A DNA stretch of 64,000 bases from Druceiella hillmani (taxonomy: Eukaryota > Arthropoda > Insecta > Lepidoptera > Hepialidae): NCBI GenBank assembly GCA_039881145.1, contig JAYKKI010000090.1, positions 4,685,501 through 4,749,500 on the forward strand, given 5' to 3'. The notes under the pieces were generated by a model. The model ran no database searches, was not told where the DNA came from, and was given only the letters and a program-made list of their open reading frames with translations. Positions 1 to 13,800 of this stretch are shown here, one piece after another; the stretch's first letter is position 1; each line of letters begins with the position of its first letter. Both the position numbers and the translations under genes were made by a program.

Positions 1-400
1 TTCAAGAATATCTTCAGGCACCAAAGCAGAATTAAAATGAACTTTAGAAAAAAGTTATATTATAAATTAGCTATAATGCTTAAAAGAGCAAACTGAAAGC
101 AAATAAGTTCAGGAGGTGTATCTTATTTAAAAATGACTGAAGAATTAAATTATGGATTCGGTTCTGATCAGAGGGCGGTAAGGAAAATTGTATAGTATCC
201 ACGATAAAATATTTGAAATAAAATTTCGTTGGTTTTATGTCAAGGACTGCAACAAAAAAAATTAAATCAACCAATTGCGAATTTGGCTCGAGCATCGTAG
301 GTTCCGTACTTCATTTGAAGGAAATTTACTTTATTTATCATAAGTTATTACTAGTATACGCTACGCAAAAGCTAGAGAAAGAAGATACCCTGGAAATGTG

Positions 401-461
401 CATATACATACACACACACACAAAAAAAATATATAAATATATATATATGCATACATATATG
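401..461. repeat. (CA)n / (TA)n microsatellite
   Basis: Short compound run of CA and TA dinucleotides with an A-rich interruption. Short open frames across it on both strands are rich in Ile, Tyr and His, as translated dinucleotide repeats are, and are not genes. Confidence 0.85.
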
Positions 462-1587
462 AGTGTTTGCGTACATATGTATAAATTTGAAGGCTGTGCG
501 TGGCCAACGTGTATACTTTTGAGGAAAAAAGGAACACGAACAAAAGTAGAGAGTAATATTTCGTGTTTAGAATATAATGATGGCATTAGCGAATGCTTGC
601 CAGCCTCTATGAAAATATTATATTTTTCGTGACGTTTTCATACATTCATGCGAATATTTTAATAAAAACGCTAGGCCACAACCACTTCCGTGAATTTCCG
701 TATTATTTTTAATCTAAATAAACATGAGATTCTTCTCAAAGTGTTATATGTCGATGAATATTGCGCATCCCGCGGATGTGTGCTTTATTATCTCGACTAA
801 TATAAGAGCGGAAGTTTTAACGAGAGAAATAATTATTAATTCGCAAGTAATTTACAGGAAATAAATTTTTAATATCACTTTTTGGAAAAAGGAAATCTTT
901 TCCTGAAAGGAAAACATTTTTCGTTTCTTAAAAAAAACATTTTTGCTAATCTAAAATTGATTTTTAAAAATGGTCAAAAAAATTAATTGGTCTGCCCTTG
1001 TAGAACATACTGCAATTCTTGATCGATTTTCAGGATTATTTTTTCTACTGAATGGTTAATTAACAAAACAGAAATCTACTAATTTTCATAATGATATGTC
1101 AAACTGTTTTATTTTCAAGGATAATGTTTAATAAAAACTCCCTTTTTCGTGCTCGGCGATTATTCCTGCTTCAGTTTTGTATGGATTTTCTTACTTCTTC
1201 TTTTTTCTCTGTGAAGTTCTTAATTTTTTTTTATTTTCAATCTTTCTTTACAATTATTTATTTAGAAAAAAAACGTATGATAAAAACGTTCTGTTTTGTC
1301 AAACATTTTAGAATTTCGTTGAGATTTGTACAAGTTTTACTCGCAAGGTAAGCTAATATGAACTAGGTTTGAGTCGAAATAGTGAGAATGAGGATAAACC
1401 TCATAATCACTTCACCCGCAAAAGTCCCAGAATTGAGTTGCTATTTCTTTAATTGTTATTCATTTTTATAATTTATACGAATGTATATATTAGGGAACTG
1501 CATTAATATACCAAGAAGCGAAGGTTACTATTCAAATATATAAAAGAAAATATCATATGTCAGAGGTCAAGCATAGATTGTAGTTAT

Positions 1588-1657
<70 letters not shown>
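1588..1657. repeat. (CA)n(TA)n microsatellite
   Basis: About 11 CA units followed directly by about 20 TA units with one internal TACA interruption. Confidence 0.95.
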
Positions 1658-3279
1658 TGTTATGTCTTTAATAGCTATTTAGTAGTCGGCGATTCATTTA
1701 ATAACATTAAATTCAATATCTACATAATTAGTTACTGCAGGTATAAAAGTTGTCGACAGTGATAATTAAGACCCATTTTTCTACCTAATTTTTAGAATTT
1801 CGGCCGGAAAAAGGAAGAAAATGGAAATGCCACAATGTCACCACATGTTCATCCATTTATCTGTCGCCCGCAATCGATTTTCTTAGAAATTTTTTGACGT
1901 GAAATTTTTTTTAATTTGTGAATAGCAATGAAATATTAATATTTTGTAAAAGGCAAATAAAGCCCTTGATTTCTTTAAAATTGTTTTTTGTATTGAATAT
2001 CTTTCAAAAGTGTGAATTACTAAGATAGCAAAATTGTTTCGTTAGAGTGAGATAGAGTGATTGCGTAGGAGTGAGATACACTGTGTCAGCTTATACTGCT
2101 GTATTTCTAGATTTGATTTCATTTTATACAAATAAACTTATATTTGGCATACAGATAATTAAACAAACATTGTGACATGTTATTTTCTTTTCAAGTAAGT
2201 GTTGGCACTACAATATTCTCGAGTGTAGCCTACATACAATATATTTCAAGACAGTGTTTTTATAATAACAGAGCTTTTACTCTTATTTCGGTATATATTT
2301 TCGTTGATTATTCTTAATGTTAGACGTATTTATTTCAAAAACATTAAAAAACACTTTAATGTTTATATCCGTTATAAATTGGCCGCTCATGTAATGATAA
2401 AATGGCCATTTAGTTTCAGGGTAATTTTTTCTAAGCCTTTGCTTTTTCTTTACTTTTTCCTTTTTGTCGTGTGACATTTTTTTTTTCGTTTCTTATTTCT
2501 TCATTTTCTTGCCACAAGGATTGCAAGAATTATTGAATGGTCACTCCATTAATAAATTTATCCATAGTAAATTTTCATGCAGTCATAGTTTACAAAAGTT
2601 ACTTTGCAGCTAATCTTCTATTTTTTTCTGTCTGATAGTAATTTTCGCCGCATCCCATGCAGTCATATATATTATCTTCGGACCGGAATTTTTACTGGCA
2701 AATTTTGTCGTTTCTTCTTCATCGGAACTCCAAACTAATTTAATTTTTTGCTTTTTGATGTTAAGTTTTGTTCTTCATAATCTTGTTATTTTGATTTTCA
2801 TTTCATGTCTTCATTCCTTTTTTTCACTAATATAATCCGAAGATGTGATTTCTATTGCTACATGCATGGACCGTTTCCGAACGTTAGTAAGCAGTTCTAC
2901 AACCATGCACGTGACAGTCAGATGCTATGAAGGTGTCTTTTTGCGATGTATTTTTGGAGCATTGTTATTAAATTTTGATATTGAAAGCACTCTTGGTGGT
3001 AGTTCTTCTTCAATCCGTACAAATGTAAAATTCTCAAGCATCATTGAAATCTCTCCAATAACTTAGCAATTTTTAAGATTGTCAGATGTGTAAACATAAT
3101 CTGGAAAGTAAATTGAAATCTAAATTTAGCGCCGCTAATATATTTCTTATTTAATTTGAAGTCATGTTATCGATATGATATTTTACTTAACGAAAAAACA
3201 GTAAAAGCTTAATAAGTTTTAAAAATATTGACACTACAACATCAAATATAAACGTACTAAAAAAATCTGAGGTAAATTA

Positions 3280-3510
3280 AAACTTTGAACGTACACGTTC
3301 GAGCAGCAATTGCTCACCAATCTTAGCTCACGACATTTAGAGCAAAGACAGCAATTTTTTTCGGTTGACCGTTTCATCTGACAGGTCACATCAAACTGAA
3401 TTACCCTACGCTAATTACCGCGGATGCCAAGAAGTGGCCAGTGACCGAAACGCAGCCTTGATTGCATTCGTATATATTATAGTGCATTCACAGTGACACG
3501 TTATGACGCA
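3280..3510. promoter_or_regulatory. candidate cis-regulatory island
   Basis: A GC-richer stretch of about 220 bases in AT-rich surroundings, dense in short dyads: GAACGTacACGTTC near 3286, GAGCagcaattGCTC just after it, then CGGTTGACCG and CTGACAGGTCAC. It also has CTAATTACCG, a homeodomain-type TAATTA core. There is no long open frame. This clustering suggests an enhancer or promoter, but that is inference from composition and motifs only; it could equally be the remains of an unrecognised repeat. Confidence 0.3.
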
Positions 3511-5900
3511 ATGTAATAGTCTTGGAAATAGAAAACATATTATCTGCAGCATAGTGTACTAATCCGAAAATAATATAATAATTTAAATATTATTCTATAA
3601 AACTCCATATTCTAAAAAACATATACCTACGTTTGTAATTTCGTACAAGTAGTTCAAAAAGTAAAATATATATATACTAATGGCCCAATGTAATGTTTAT
3701 CTCATCTCAAAATCTTCGACAAAATTAAATTAAATTAATTAAAATTTATTAAATTAATTAAATACTTATTTCTAATTGATAAACCTGTATTAATTTTTAT
3801 ACTACTTCAATAATTTGAAAATATTTGAATAGATATTGAAAGAGACACAATGTAATGCCCATTTGATGATCAATACACCTTGAGACTTAGTTAATAATAT
3901 TATTTAAAACCGTATTTTCGTCCGTCTTCCACAAAATCATCAATTTACCAGATAAAATGCCGATTTGTGTATATAAATTTCGTGCGGCAATATACTTTTA
4001 TTCTCCATTCGAATATGCACGCTCGGTAAAACTAAATTATAAGTTTTTGCTTTGAGGATAACCAATACGGATCTGTGTGACTATTTATCTGTCTGCCTGT
4101 TGCACAAATACGAAACCTAACAATTGTATTGAAGTGGCCATATATTAATTTGATATAGGACAAATAAACCTGAATAAATCCGGCCGCAAAGCTAATATAA
4201 TCATTGGTGACATTCATTATTTACATCTTTACAAGGGTCACATTACTTGTTCAAAGGCATAGAGATTCAGGAGATCAATTATATTATTTTTTTCACTGTA
4301 TACCCACGTATGGCAATTTATGTATACAATGTATATATAATACTTGCTTGCCACATTTATCAACTTAATGGTGATTAATGTGTAACATTTTAAAGTATGA
4401 GTGAAATTAAAATAGCAAAGAAAAATACCTATACAGCTGTTCGAGAATACATGTCACTGTAATTTTTATTCATTTTGCCGTCCTATTGCCGTAAAATAAA
4501 AACAATCAAAATAATCTGAGCACAAAAGAAATGATATATGGCGAAAGAAAACACTACTTTTAAATTAAACGATGTTGAAAGACTTCTGCTTGAAGCAACG
4601 TCATTTAATAAGCCCCGCGGCATGGCTAAACAATCCTTGTTAATGTTGATATACGATGTTATATATAGATTTAGGTTGAATATGTTCTGCGTATATGTTC
4701 TGTACTAGACAGGATATGTTCTGTAATAATAATTCTCAGTGATATCGCCAGAAGGTCGACCTCGCCTGCGCTAGCATTCCAACATATTTGGATATCGGTG
4801 TCGAAGCCCAGATTCATTGTGATATAGTTATATACGCATGCAGTGTATTTTTTTGAGAAATATTTTATTTCGTCTATTTTTATACATTAGTTTGTTTTTC
4901 AAAAACATTTTATAGGTTACTCAAAAATGTAATATTTGTGATACTTTGTAATAATTTTTTGAATAACTTAACATTTTAAAGTACTATTTCTATCAAAATT
5001 TGTTGTACTATTTATTATATGTTTTTTTATGTAATACTTGTAAATTGTTCGAAACACTTCATCTTACTTAAATATAATCTACATAATCAAAGTTCAAATA
5101 TAATCTATATAATCTACATAATCTATACAGTGTAAATATGCACACTAATAAAAAATATATTTTAGTCACAAATACCAAATAAATCCATATTAAATTATTA
5201 ACGTAAATGTAAGAAAAAGCACACGTGAACTACCAAATCTAATTTTTTATAAATATTCTCTTTTACAATACCTAATCTGTCAAATCGGATTTTTTATTAA
5301 CATTCTTTTTTCCAATTGAATGGAGTATAGTGACTCACATTATCTATATTCATTATAATTATTCATGTATTTGGAAATACACAACGATTTTTATATTCAT
5401 GGAAATCTAAGTTACATCTGCGCTTTTAAACATTTTTTTTAATAATTGAAATTTAATAGTTGTTCATATAATAAAAAACTTTTATTTATTGTAAATATTC
5501 GTAATATAAATAATGCTTAAAACGTAGCAAAATATATTTAAAATGTATTTCCCAAAATGAGTTTAAGTTTCGGTATGTATTTATTTGCATTATAAATTAG
5601 GAATTATTTCAGAATTTAATTATATTATTTAATAAATTTAGATTTTACTAACCGTATCTATAATCACACTCCAGTCTTTTTAATATTTTATTTTCATTAC
5701 TCGTTTACGTGCTAAACGAAGCCATTCTTGTATTATTGTTGTGTTACTTCTAACACGCGTAAGTAAGCAATTTTATTTTTATTTTCCATATTTTTATACT
5801 CTCTTCTTTTTCTAGGCTAATCATTTCTTTGTATAAATAACTTCTATAAATAAAATCTTTCATGTTCTACTTGTCGAAGCAAAATATTGTTTTCATTAGT
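3511..5900. other. AT-rich non-coding DNA with one small GC-rich island
   Basis: Nothing recognisable except a GC-richer patch at about 4735-4830, which has two GATATCG blocks (about 4740 and 4793), a GGTCGACC palindrome and several CG dinucleotides. No frame through it stays open usefully. Confidence 0.5.
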
Positions 5901-5907
5901 TATATTG

Positions 5908-5940
5908 AGAGGGAGTTTGTCAGACAGCGAAACTCCCTCT
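5908..5940. repeat. small inverted repeat (11-bp stem)
   Basis: AGAGGGAGTTT and its exact complement AAACTCCCTCT are separated by 11 bases. There is no T-run or coding context to suggest a function. Confidence 0.7.
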
Positions 5941-5944
5941 TCAC

Positions 5945-7457
5945 ATAGATGTAAACAAATATTTTACAGGAATGATTATTAACATATTTAATACAATTTG
6001 GGAGTTATAATTTCGTATTTGAGCACATTAAGTAACAATTTTTTTTTAAATAACGTGTCAAAAATTTTCACTGCTTTTAAAATGTCTTGCTGGAATAGAA
6101 TATATAAATGTGTATGGAAAACAGAATGTCCGAGCTGCCTCCAAAAAAACGAGCTATTTGCCTTAAAAGGAGTTTATTTTTATATTACTTCTGCTTCCTT
6201 AGGAAATAAATTATGTGATCTGCCAAATAAAAATTATAATTTGATAATAAAGAATTTAATGATACTATTACTATTATTAATAAAATTAAATTGGTATGTT
6301 TTTAAAAATTTTAAATCGAAGTTTAGAATATGCATCAACTAAAATCAAATTGGTTTTAGCGGCATATCTTTTTAATTTTTATTTTTTTAGTATTTTTTAA
6401 ATTTTCTGGTTCATTATATATTATTATATATCTTGATACAATATTACCAATAACGCCGGAAAATAAATTTTAAAGAAAATGGTATACTCAAATTGTTGAA
6501 ACAAAATTTGTTTAGGATAAACGAAAAAATACGCTTTGTTTTCTGCAAAATTTTAAGCATTTTCATTCACTTGATATTAATGTAAGAAACAAAATCGCTT
6601 ACTTTTGAGAAAAAGCTCCCCACGCTTTTACACTCAAATATTATACTCAATTACAAACATAACTTGCACTAAAGCCCTTACTGAATGGGCAGAGAAAACA
6701 GGTTGTATAATTGTTTTCTTTCTTTTTAGGCAATATTTTGTAAAAGTGTGTTCTGTTTTAATGTTTTAAACTGTTTCTTTTTCCATTTTTAATTTTTTTA
6801 AGTTCATGAAATTATTTTATTGACATCGGTTCTTGATACACGCGGAAAATATTCAATAATTGACATATTGGAAAGTGGGTGAAAATTTAATTGAAAATTC
6901 TGTTATTTTTTTACTTTTTTTTATTTAAAGTATTCTTTTCTATGTCATAAAAGTATTGTATTGTCATCGGTCATTGATACGCGTACTACGTTTTAAGTAA
7001 TTGTGACGTCTCAAAGTGGATGAAAATTTAATTTAAAAATTTTCATTATATTCTTAGTATTTTTTGTTTTGTTTGAAATCTTATAAAATTATCGCATTGC
7101 CATCAAAACTACACACAGCTGTCACTTTTGACGATAATACAATAATTAGAAATGCATGAAGTTTTGCAGGTTCCATACAGTTTAATTATATACCAGTCGA
7201 CCTAACGAAAAAGTGATAAAAATTACCCACCTTATTATAAAAAAATGCAAAATTTCTCATTTGTCTGCCTGACTATTTAAATAACACTTTTGCGACAATC
7301 GTTATTTTTATTATTTCCGTATAAGAATGTCACTTTTATTCCTGTAACACCTTCGCAATATTATATGGACTTTGCTGGTATCATTTGTTTGGGTTTTGAC
7401 AAATAACTTACCAAATGCTCGATTATTCGTTAAGTTCTTCATATTTATGTGTGTGTG

Positions 7458-7537
<80 letters not shown>

Positions 7538-10500
7538 CTGTGGATCTAAATGTGTTTATTACATTGTACAGCTTATTTCTAATATCTCACAATGGTCTCA
7601 AAAACCTCCTAACTAAACTAAAAGTTTTGTATAAAGCTCAATTTTAAAATATGTGTACTTCTTTTTATGAGCCTTCGTTCACTGTTTATAGTGCCAAGTT
7701 ATGAAATAATTTTATTCTGAGTGCACAATTTTGTTCTACATTAAAATATTCGAAAGTCATATGAAGAAATCACCCCCCCGCCCTCCCTAACTTTACTTTC
7801 CATTTTCCATTTCCTATCATATATCTCAGCATTGAGCTTTATCTCTCTCCACCAATCCTGTAAAGTTCTTCCCACCATATCAATATTATATTTTTCGACT
7901 TTTTTGCTTTCTTGTTCCAAAATTTACTCTATATTGTTTTCTACTTCTCATATAATATTGTAAATACGCTGTTTTGATTGATTAGAATATATTGGTCTTG
8001 CAGAAACAAATTCACCATAGGTAGACCATATTACAAAAAAAAATTATGAGACGCCTACATAATGCATTGGTATTTATCAATCAATACGCGTAAAATAATT
8101 GACTTACCGTTGACATTTTAACCTATAGGGGTAGTAAATTATTAAAACAGCTCGCAAAGAAAATATTTTTTGATATTTTTTATTTTTTTTATTTTTTTAT
8201 TTTTTTAGAAATGCTTTTTTGTACTCCAAGATTATTACGCTTAAAGGGCCCACTTAAAAGGAAAAAAGTAAATGTATGATATACTAAGTAATAATATAAG
8301 CTGATCTTTTAATAATACCTACTTCGCGAAATTGAAACTACCACAAAAATTGTGAATTGAACACAATTTTTGTTCGAAAATAAAAAATAGGTACTACAAC
8401 CGACAGGAAATTGAGGCACTTACATTATTTATAAGATGCAAGAGCTGTGATAATAAGGGCGAAAACCTTTAAATATATTATTTCTTCATGACAAAGTAAT
8501 TTACATAGTGAAGAATTCATAAAAAAGATTCATAAAGTAGTTTTGTTGATTTTGATGAAAAATATTAGAATAGTCATTTGTATACTACAAAATAAGATGT
8601 AGTAAAATGTATTCTTGGCAATAATCCACTTCATAAACGGCAATTCTCAGGAGCGACTTATGTCACATTACCTCTAATCATCAAAAAAGGTATTAAAGGA
8701 AATTCTAAAATACACTAATGCAGTTTTAAATAGTAACAATCCTCTGTATTAACATTACAAATAACTAATCAATTTTATCTCTACTGTGAAATCACATTTT
8801 TAAGGATAGATAAATTCAATAAATTAACTTGTGAACTTCACCGTTTTTCTGGCTGTTAAATGTCCCTCCCAAAAACTACGACTTTAAATTACCAGCTACA
8901 AAATATTGTAGGTAATTGCAAAAAAGCAAAGCATATCTGAATATACAAAATATATAAATTTACTATCATCATAACGCCACCATATAAACAAATGTGAGCA
9001 ATGCTCTACATCCCTTGCAAGCTGTTCTTAGTATCAGTTAAGTAACATACATCAAACAAGCATTGTCTTATCGCCACCTGTTTGGTTAAGATATCATCGT
9101 CAATACATCTTAACTTGGCACTTGTAAGTATCAATCACACTTGCAATATTTGAAGAAGAACACGTGACTCGAAATTATAAAAAAAAATGTGCTCCAATTA
9201 CATTATTCGAATTTGTTGCCCAATTCGTTATATTTTCTGTGCCAGACCTCCGTTCAAATTGCGGTCCAGAATTTATCTGAACCTAGTCTGTTGTAAGTAT
9301 TTTGATGAGGAGTCTTAGTATGAATTCAGTCAACTCGTTTTATATCAAGATCTCAAAGAGTTGCATGGAGCAAAGCTGACTTTATATAATCAATCACCTT
9401 ATATGACACAAAGCTGTAACTCACTAAACCAAACTTCGTGCACAAGGCTCTTACAGAACTTAGCTTTTATCTCATTACTTTTCAAGAGGAACTTGACCTT
9501 TCTCAAAATAATTTCTTTCTGAAGTTTTAATTTTTTCGTTATATATGGATAATGTGAGAAAAAATCACCTTTATCTGGATTTTAACTTTCCCTTTTGTTC
9601 ATTGTTTTTGTGTTCTTTTTCTGTAGAATTCGTGCAAATAGCATTTTAGCAATATTTAGTTGACTTACACATTAACAATCTCTGATTTTTTGAGATAGAT
9701 TTGATCCCGATTGTACCAAATTTAATGCTGGAAATCTTTCGTTTCTACATGCTGCATAGCGTTTGATCTGACTCTATAAGTGTATTCAATACTTCCATTG
9801 AGAGCATAACAAATAGGATATAATAAATATAACACATCACCATCTATATGTATATTGACTGTAGGTATACAGAAATGTATCAAATAATTTAATCTATAAA
9901 ATTTGACTGTATCGATAAATAATATTCGATAGTAGTTAATGTACTTAAGATTCAGGTACTATAAATAAACAATTTGCTATAAATAAATGGTTTAGCCTGA
10001 TATAAAAAATTGATCTAATTAATTAAATATCTTTTACTTGATGCGCGATAATTTTAAAACCAAAACCTTGTAGTTTCATTAAATACCCACAAGGAAAATT
10101 AATTATAAACGTTATTTATAAGAAATGGAACTAAAATGAAATATAATTTCGTTTAACAAAATTAAATATACACGAATTTTAAAGAAAAAGTCTTAACGTT
10201 GTTTTGCATTATTTCAGGAATCGTTAGCTATACACTTGATAATTGAAAATAAATGTTACTAGAAAATTGTAAAATATACTTTTAATATGAACTGTTGAAA
10301 CTGATTTAAAAAATAATTAAATTTTTCTATTTATTTTGTTATCCTTACAGTTTTAATTCATTACGCATTTTTTTCCTTTCACCGATAATTGAATTCAGGT
10401 ACTGAAAGATTTCTTATGCTTAGTTTATCTATTTTATTTTTCGTGCATTTAGAAGTAAGTTTTATTGAGTTTTAGATTACTGTTTTACATTACTGCTTAT

Positions 10501-11270
10501 TATCTTTCCGGGAAACGGGGAGCGTATCACAATTAAACAAAAATGCATAACACCTCAATTTAGGTAATTATGTGGTTCACGTAAAAAATACGACTACTAA
10601 TTTTTAAGATCTTACGTCACCAAATATCAAATAACTGAATCTCATTTCCTCTAAAAATGTAAACTGTATGTAAAAATGTAACAAGGTAGCATAAATATTT
10701 TTCTAAAACACTTCTTAGAAGATCGTCTAAAAGGAATAAAAAAATAGGTTTAAAAGAAAAAAAAAATTCTCTTCTGAAAATTACAGATTTTGTGATTTCA
10801 ATATAATATAAAATAATTTCTCGAATGCTTTAAACTGATGTATTTCTAAGTAGTGTTAAAATATGGAATCTCGTGTATTCTAATCATACTTTAATAATAT
10901 TAAAGCTGAAACTTTTCGTAATATTATAGCAATTAATATGGCGGTGTTTAATGTCAAACGATTGTTTTTTAAAATTACGTAAAAATGTAAAAAAACCATT
11001 CCTGTATTTCTTACATTTTTATATAAAAGTAATAAAAAAATCGTCATTGGCAAAAGCAATTTAGTATGAAATTGTAATTATTATTATTTTAATAAAATTG
11101 TTTCTTGTATCAGAACTAATTGAAATAGTACAACTTACGGTATAAATTTTATTTTTACCATGAGAAATCGAACAATATTGTATTACATACAAGATATAGA
11201 GAAGAAAACCAAGAAAATAAGCAAAATAACCAGTTACAAAAATTAAGCTCACAATCAGTTTTTAAAATTG
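5945..11270. other. AT-rich non-coding DNA
   Basis: About 5.3 kb with no gene I can recognise. It contains a 69-base TA microsatellite (7462-7530), a C-run near 7772 and many A/T homopolymers. A donor-like GTAAGTATT near 9293 lacks an open exon upstream. Frames here are short and of random composition. Confidence 0.6.
7462..7530. repeat. (TA)n microsatellite
   Basis: Uninterrupted TA run of about 34 units, preceded by a short (GT)n. An open frame of 91 codons across it consists largely of Ile-Tyr and is an artefact. Confidence 0.95.
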
Positions 11271-11279
11271 CGATTTTGC

Positions 11280-11490
11280 GAAACAGTCAGCAGAATGGAA
11301 TTAAATTAACACGCGGTGGACGTACAAGGCCATTTCCGAGTACGTGTTTTGCATTTTGATTCAGTTTGAATTTAGTGAAGGCTTTGCCGGCACCTGTGAT
11401 TAATATCTACATCTGGAGGCTTACTGCAATGTCGAATGTTTCTGTTAGGCTCATTTTTTCACTTGAGGGTGTTCTGTTTACAAAAAATGG
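11280..11490. other. GC-richer island, function unknown
   Basis: Begins with ACACGCGGTGGACGTAC and includes GCTTTGCCGGCACCTGTG. One plus frame stays open from about 11378 to 11497, coding KALPAPVINIYIWRLTAM and on, but I recognise no family and see no convincing splice sites. It may be a regulatory element or unrecognised exon. Confidence 0.2.
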
Positions 11491-11761
11491 ATATTAATGC
11501 TAGAAATGTTTATGTGATCGTTTTGCGCAAACGGATAAAGAAGTAATTTGGGCCCTTCCATAATAAGTGCGCTAACAACATGGAACTTGGCACTCGGAAA
11601 TTAATGAGTTGCAAACAAACACTAACAGTTTTTTACCAAATAATAAAAAAAAATTAGAACAAACAAAAATTACAGGTATTTCCTTTTCGAAGCTGCTTTA
11701 AACATGTTATTGGCGTATCTGTAAAGTTCATAGTCTGAACTCGAAAGTGCTGAGTTCGAAA

Positions 11762-11763
<2 letters not shown>

Positions 11764-11801
<38 letters not shown>
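11764..11801. repeat. (TA)n microsatellite
   Basis: About 19 uninterrupted TA units followed by a short ACAC run. Confidence 0.95.
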
Positions 11802-11805
<4 letters not shown>

Positions 11806-11809
11806 AACA

Positions 11810-13650
11810 TACAAATGCACTTATCCAATTACGTTCAAAATTTATAACGTACTGACAAAATTTATATATTTAAGTGGGTCTAATTATTAATAAACTTTAT
11901 CAAATATTACTCGAAACTTTCACATATCGTTTAAATTCCTAATAAAAAAGGACTAATGGAACTGGTAATAGACAAAAAATTGCCGTGATTTTAATACAAT
12001 ATATGCCGTGTGCTTCATATTTTTTCATTGTTTTCATATATACCACATTTGTTAAGGGTGAGTACCTAATATACTGTACGTAATATTTTGGCATAGCTCC
12101 TTTCAAGCTAACTTTTTCCTTTGACGAATATCTCGACTTATTCTAATAATGTTGAACATTATCCTGCTGCGCTGCAATGTAATCGAACCATACAAGGCAA
12201 GATCTGGCTCACATCTATTTATATCCCTTCCATTACTTTTCATCGATTTCATTCATTTACTTTCTGCAAATTCATTTACATTTCTTCCTTTCCAACATCA
12301 GGTGCACTTTCTTTTTAAATATGCTATAATAAAAAGTATTGATTCTTCACTAAATAGGATAGAAAATTTATTACTATTCCGCTTTTCTGCTCTGCTTTTA
12401 AATTTTTTTTGCCTTCAAATGTAAATTGTAGGTATACGAAATCGTTTTAATTCATTTATTTAAATGTACACTTTTTCCTAACCTCCAAAAACTCAGTTAT
12501 TTAAAAGCTTATGTTGATTTCGTCCGCTTGGAAATATGTACTTGGCATGTAACTATTTTTACCTATTGGATTTTAAAGTAAGCTTGCAATGCGAAAAACC
12601 CAATCAATTTTGAAATTATGATTATCAAAGTATCATATTGTAAAAAAAATCTAGTTTTACTTGAAAATAATATAACATTTTACGTCAAATCCTATTACTA
12701 CAAGAAAAATAAAACTTTAAATGCTACTAAAATTCCTTTTTGACTTAAATATCGCTAATAACCAGACAATTCTTAAAGTTTGAAAAATATTAACGTTTTT
12801 TCTTGTAATTGTAGTTTACTCATCACATTATTATGAATAGAAAAACAAAAGAAAAGGTGTTTGCAATATATTTTTGCAATTTTCCAAAAAGGAGATTTTA
12901 AATGGGGAATTTTTGTAAAAATTAAATCCGAATTGAGGAATGGCATAAGGAATGTGCTGGTATAAATATTATTGTAGAAACCAAATAAAACAATAATTTA
13001 GTAGTCTATTAAATTTTACGGAAGTTATTGTGTTTCAAAAATATACACCCACATACTTGCATTACAAACGAGTATACAACCAATCGGCGCAACACTACTC
13101 AAACGTCATACTTCGCATATTGAATAACAATGCCGTGTATTTGTGAATTCTTCCAGTGACTATGCAATAATAGTTATTAAGACAACTAAGTTGATTAAAG
13201 ACCAATTAGGACAAAGTCCTTAGATAATATTTCGCATTTGTTGAATTAGAGCTCAATATAGTGTTCTTGTAAATAAAATAAAGAAACAATAATCTACTAT
13301 AAAGAATATACTTAAATGTATAACCAATAATTTGAAATGAAATGGTTTTCGAATAAAACAAGACGCAATCAAGCCACAATAAATATGCTGACACAAAAAG
13401 GAGTTACGAGGTTTACCTCATTAATTTTTCTGTTTTTGCGATAAAAAATTAGCAAACTTTACAATTATATAATAAACATGTTTGTCCATGCAATTATTTA
13501 TAACATAAAACCACACAAATACGCAAACGGGTCACCAAGCCAAGATATTTTGTAATAAATTGTATACACTGTACCAAGCCCAGGGCTTACGATGATGTAT
13601 TTTCTTCAAGATGTCCTACTTTATATTCATGGTGAATTAAAATTTATATT
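11810..13650. other. AT-rich non-coding DNA
   Basis: I see no coding homology. Overlapping plus-strand frames at 12121-12424 are pyrimidine-rich and of random character; no motif or family is recognisable on either strand. Confidence 0.5.
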
Positions 13651-13674
13651 TCGACTTATCATAATTTTGTTGTT

Positions 13675-13800
13675 CTCTGGAGGTGGGTACCGCCCGTATT
13701 CAAATTCATCGTTCCTTTTTGACACCGGGCTCGTCAAAAATAACGATGCTTACCGGAATGAGGTGCAACATTCGCGGTGTACAATTTAATACAAGAGCTA
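13675..13800. other. GC-richer island, function unknown
   Basis: Contains GGTGGGTACCGCCCG, then GACACCGGGCTCGTC and CTTACCGGAATGAGG. The open frame through it (SGGGYRPYSNSS and on) has no family I know. Candidate regulatory sequence or decayed repeat. Confidence 0.2.

Larger units (their letters stand above)
1..3270. other. AT-rich intergenic or intronic DNA
   Basis: Apart from the microsatellites at 401-461 and 1588-1657 I see no coding homology, no tRNA and no clear transposon. Open frames are short and of random character. Long A and T runs are common. Confidence 0.6.

Noticed and set aside
7372..7647. 91-codon open frame
   Set aside because: It runs through a (TA)n microsatellite and is mostly Ile-Tyr. 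The same applies to frames at 23633-23818, 24331-24558, 46124-46342, 50934-51225 and 62309-62636.
11740..11765. GAGTTCGAAAC as a tRNA T-arm
   Set aside because: There is no matching acceptor stem, D-arm or anticodon arm upstream. Other TTCGAA-like sites checked by eye (e.g. 9208, 27890, 34098) also lack tRNA context.
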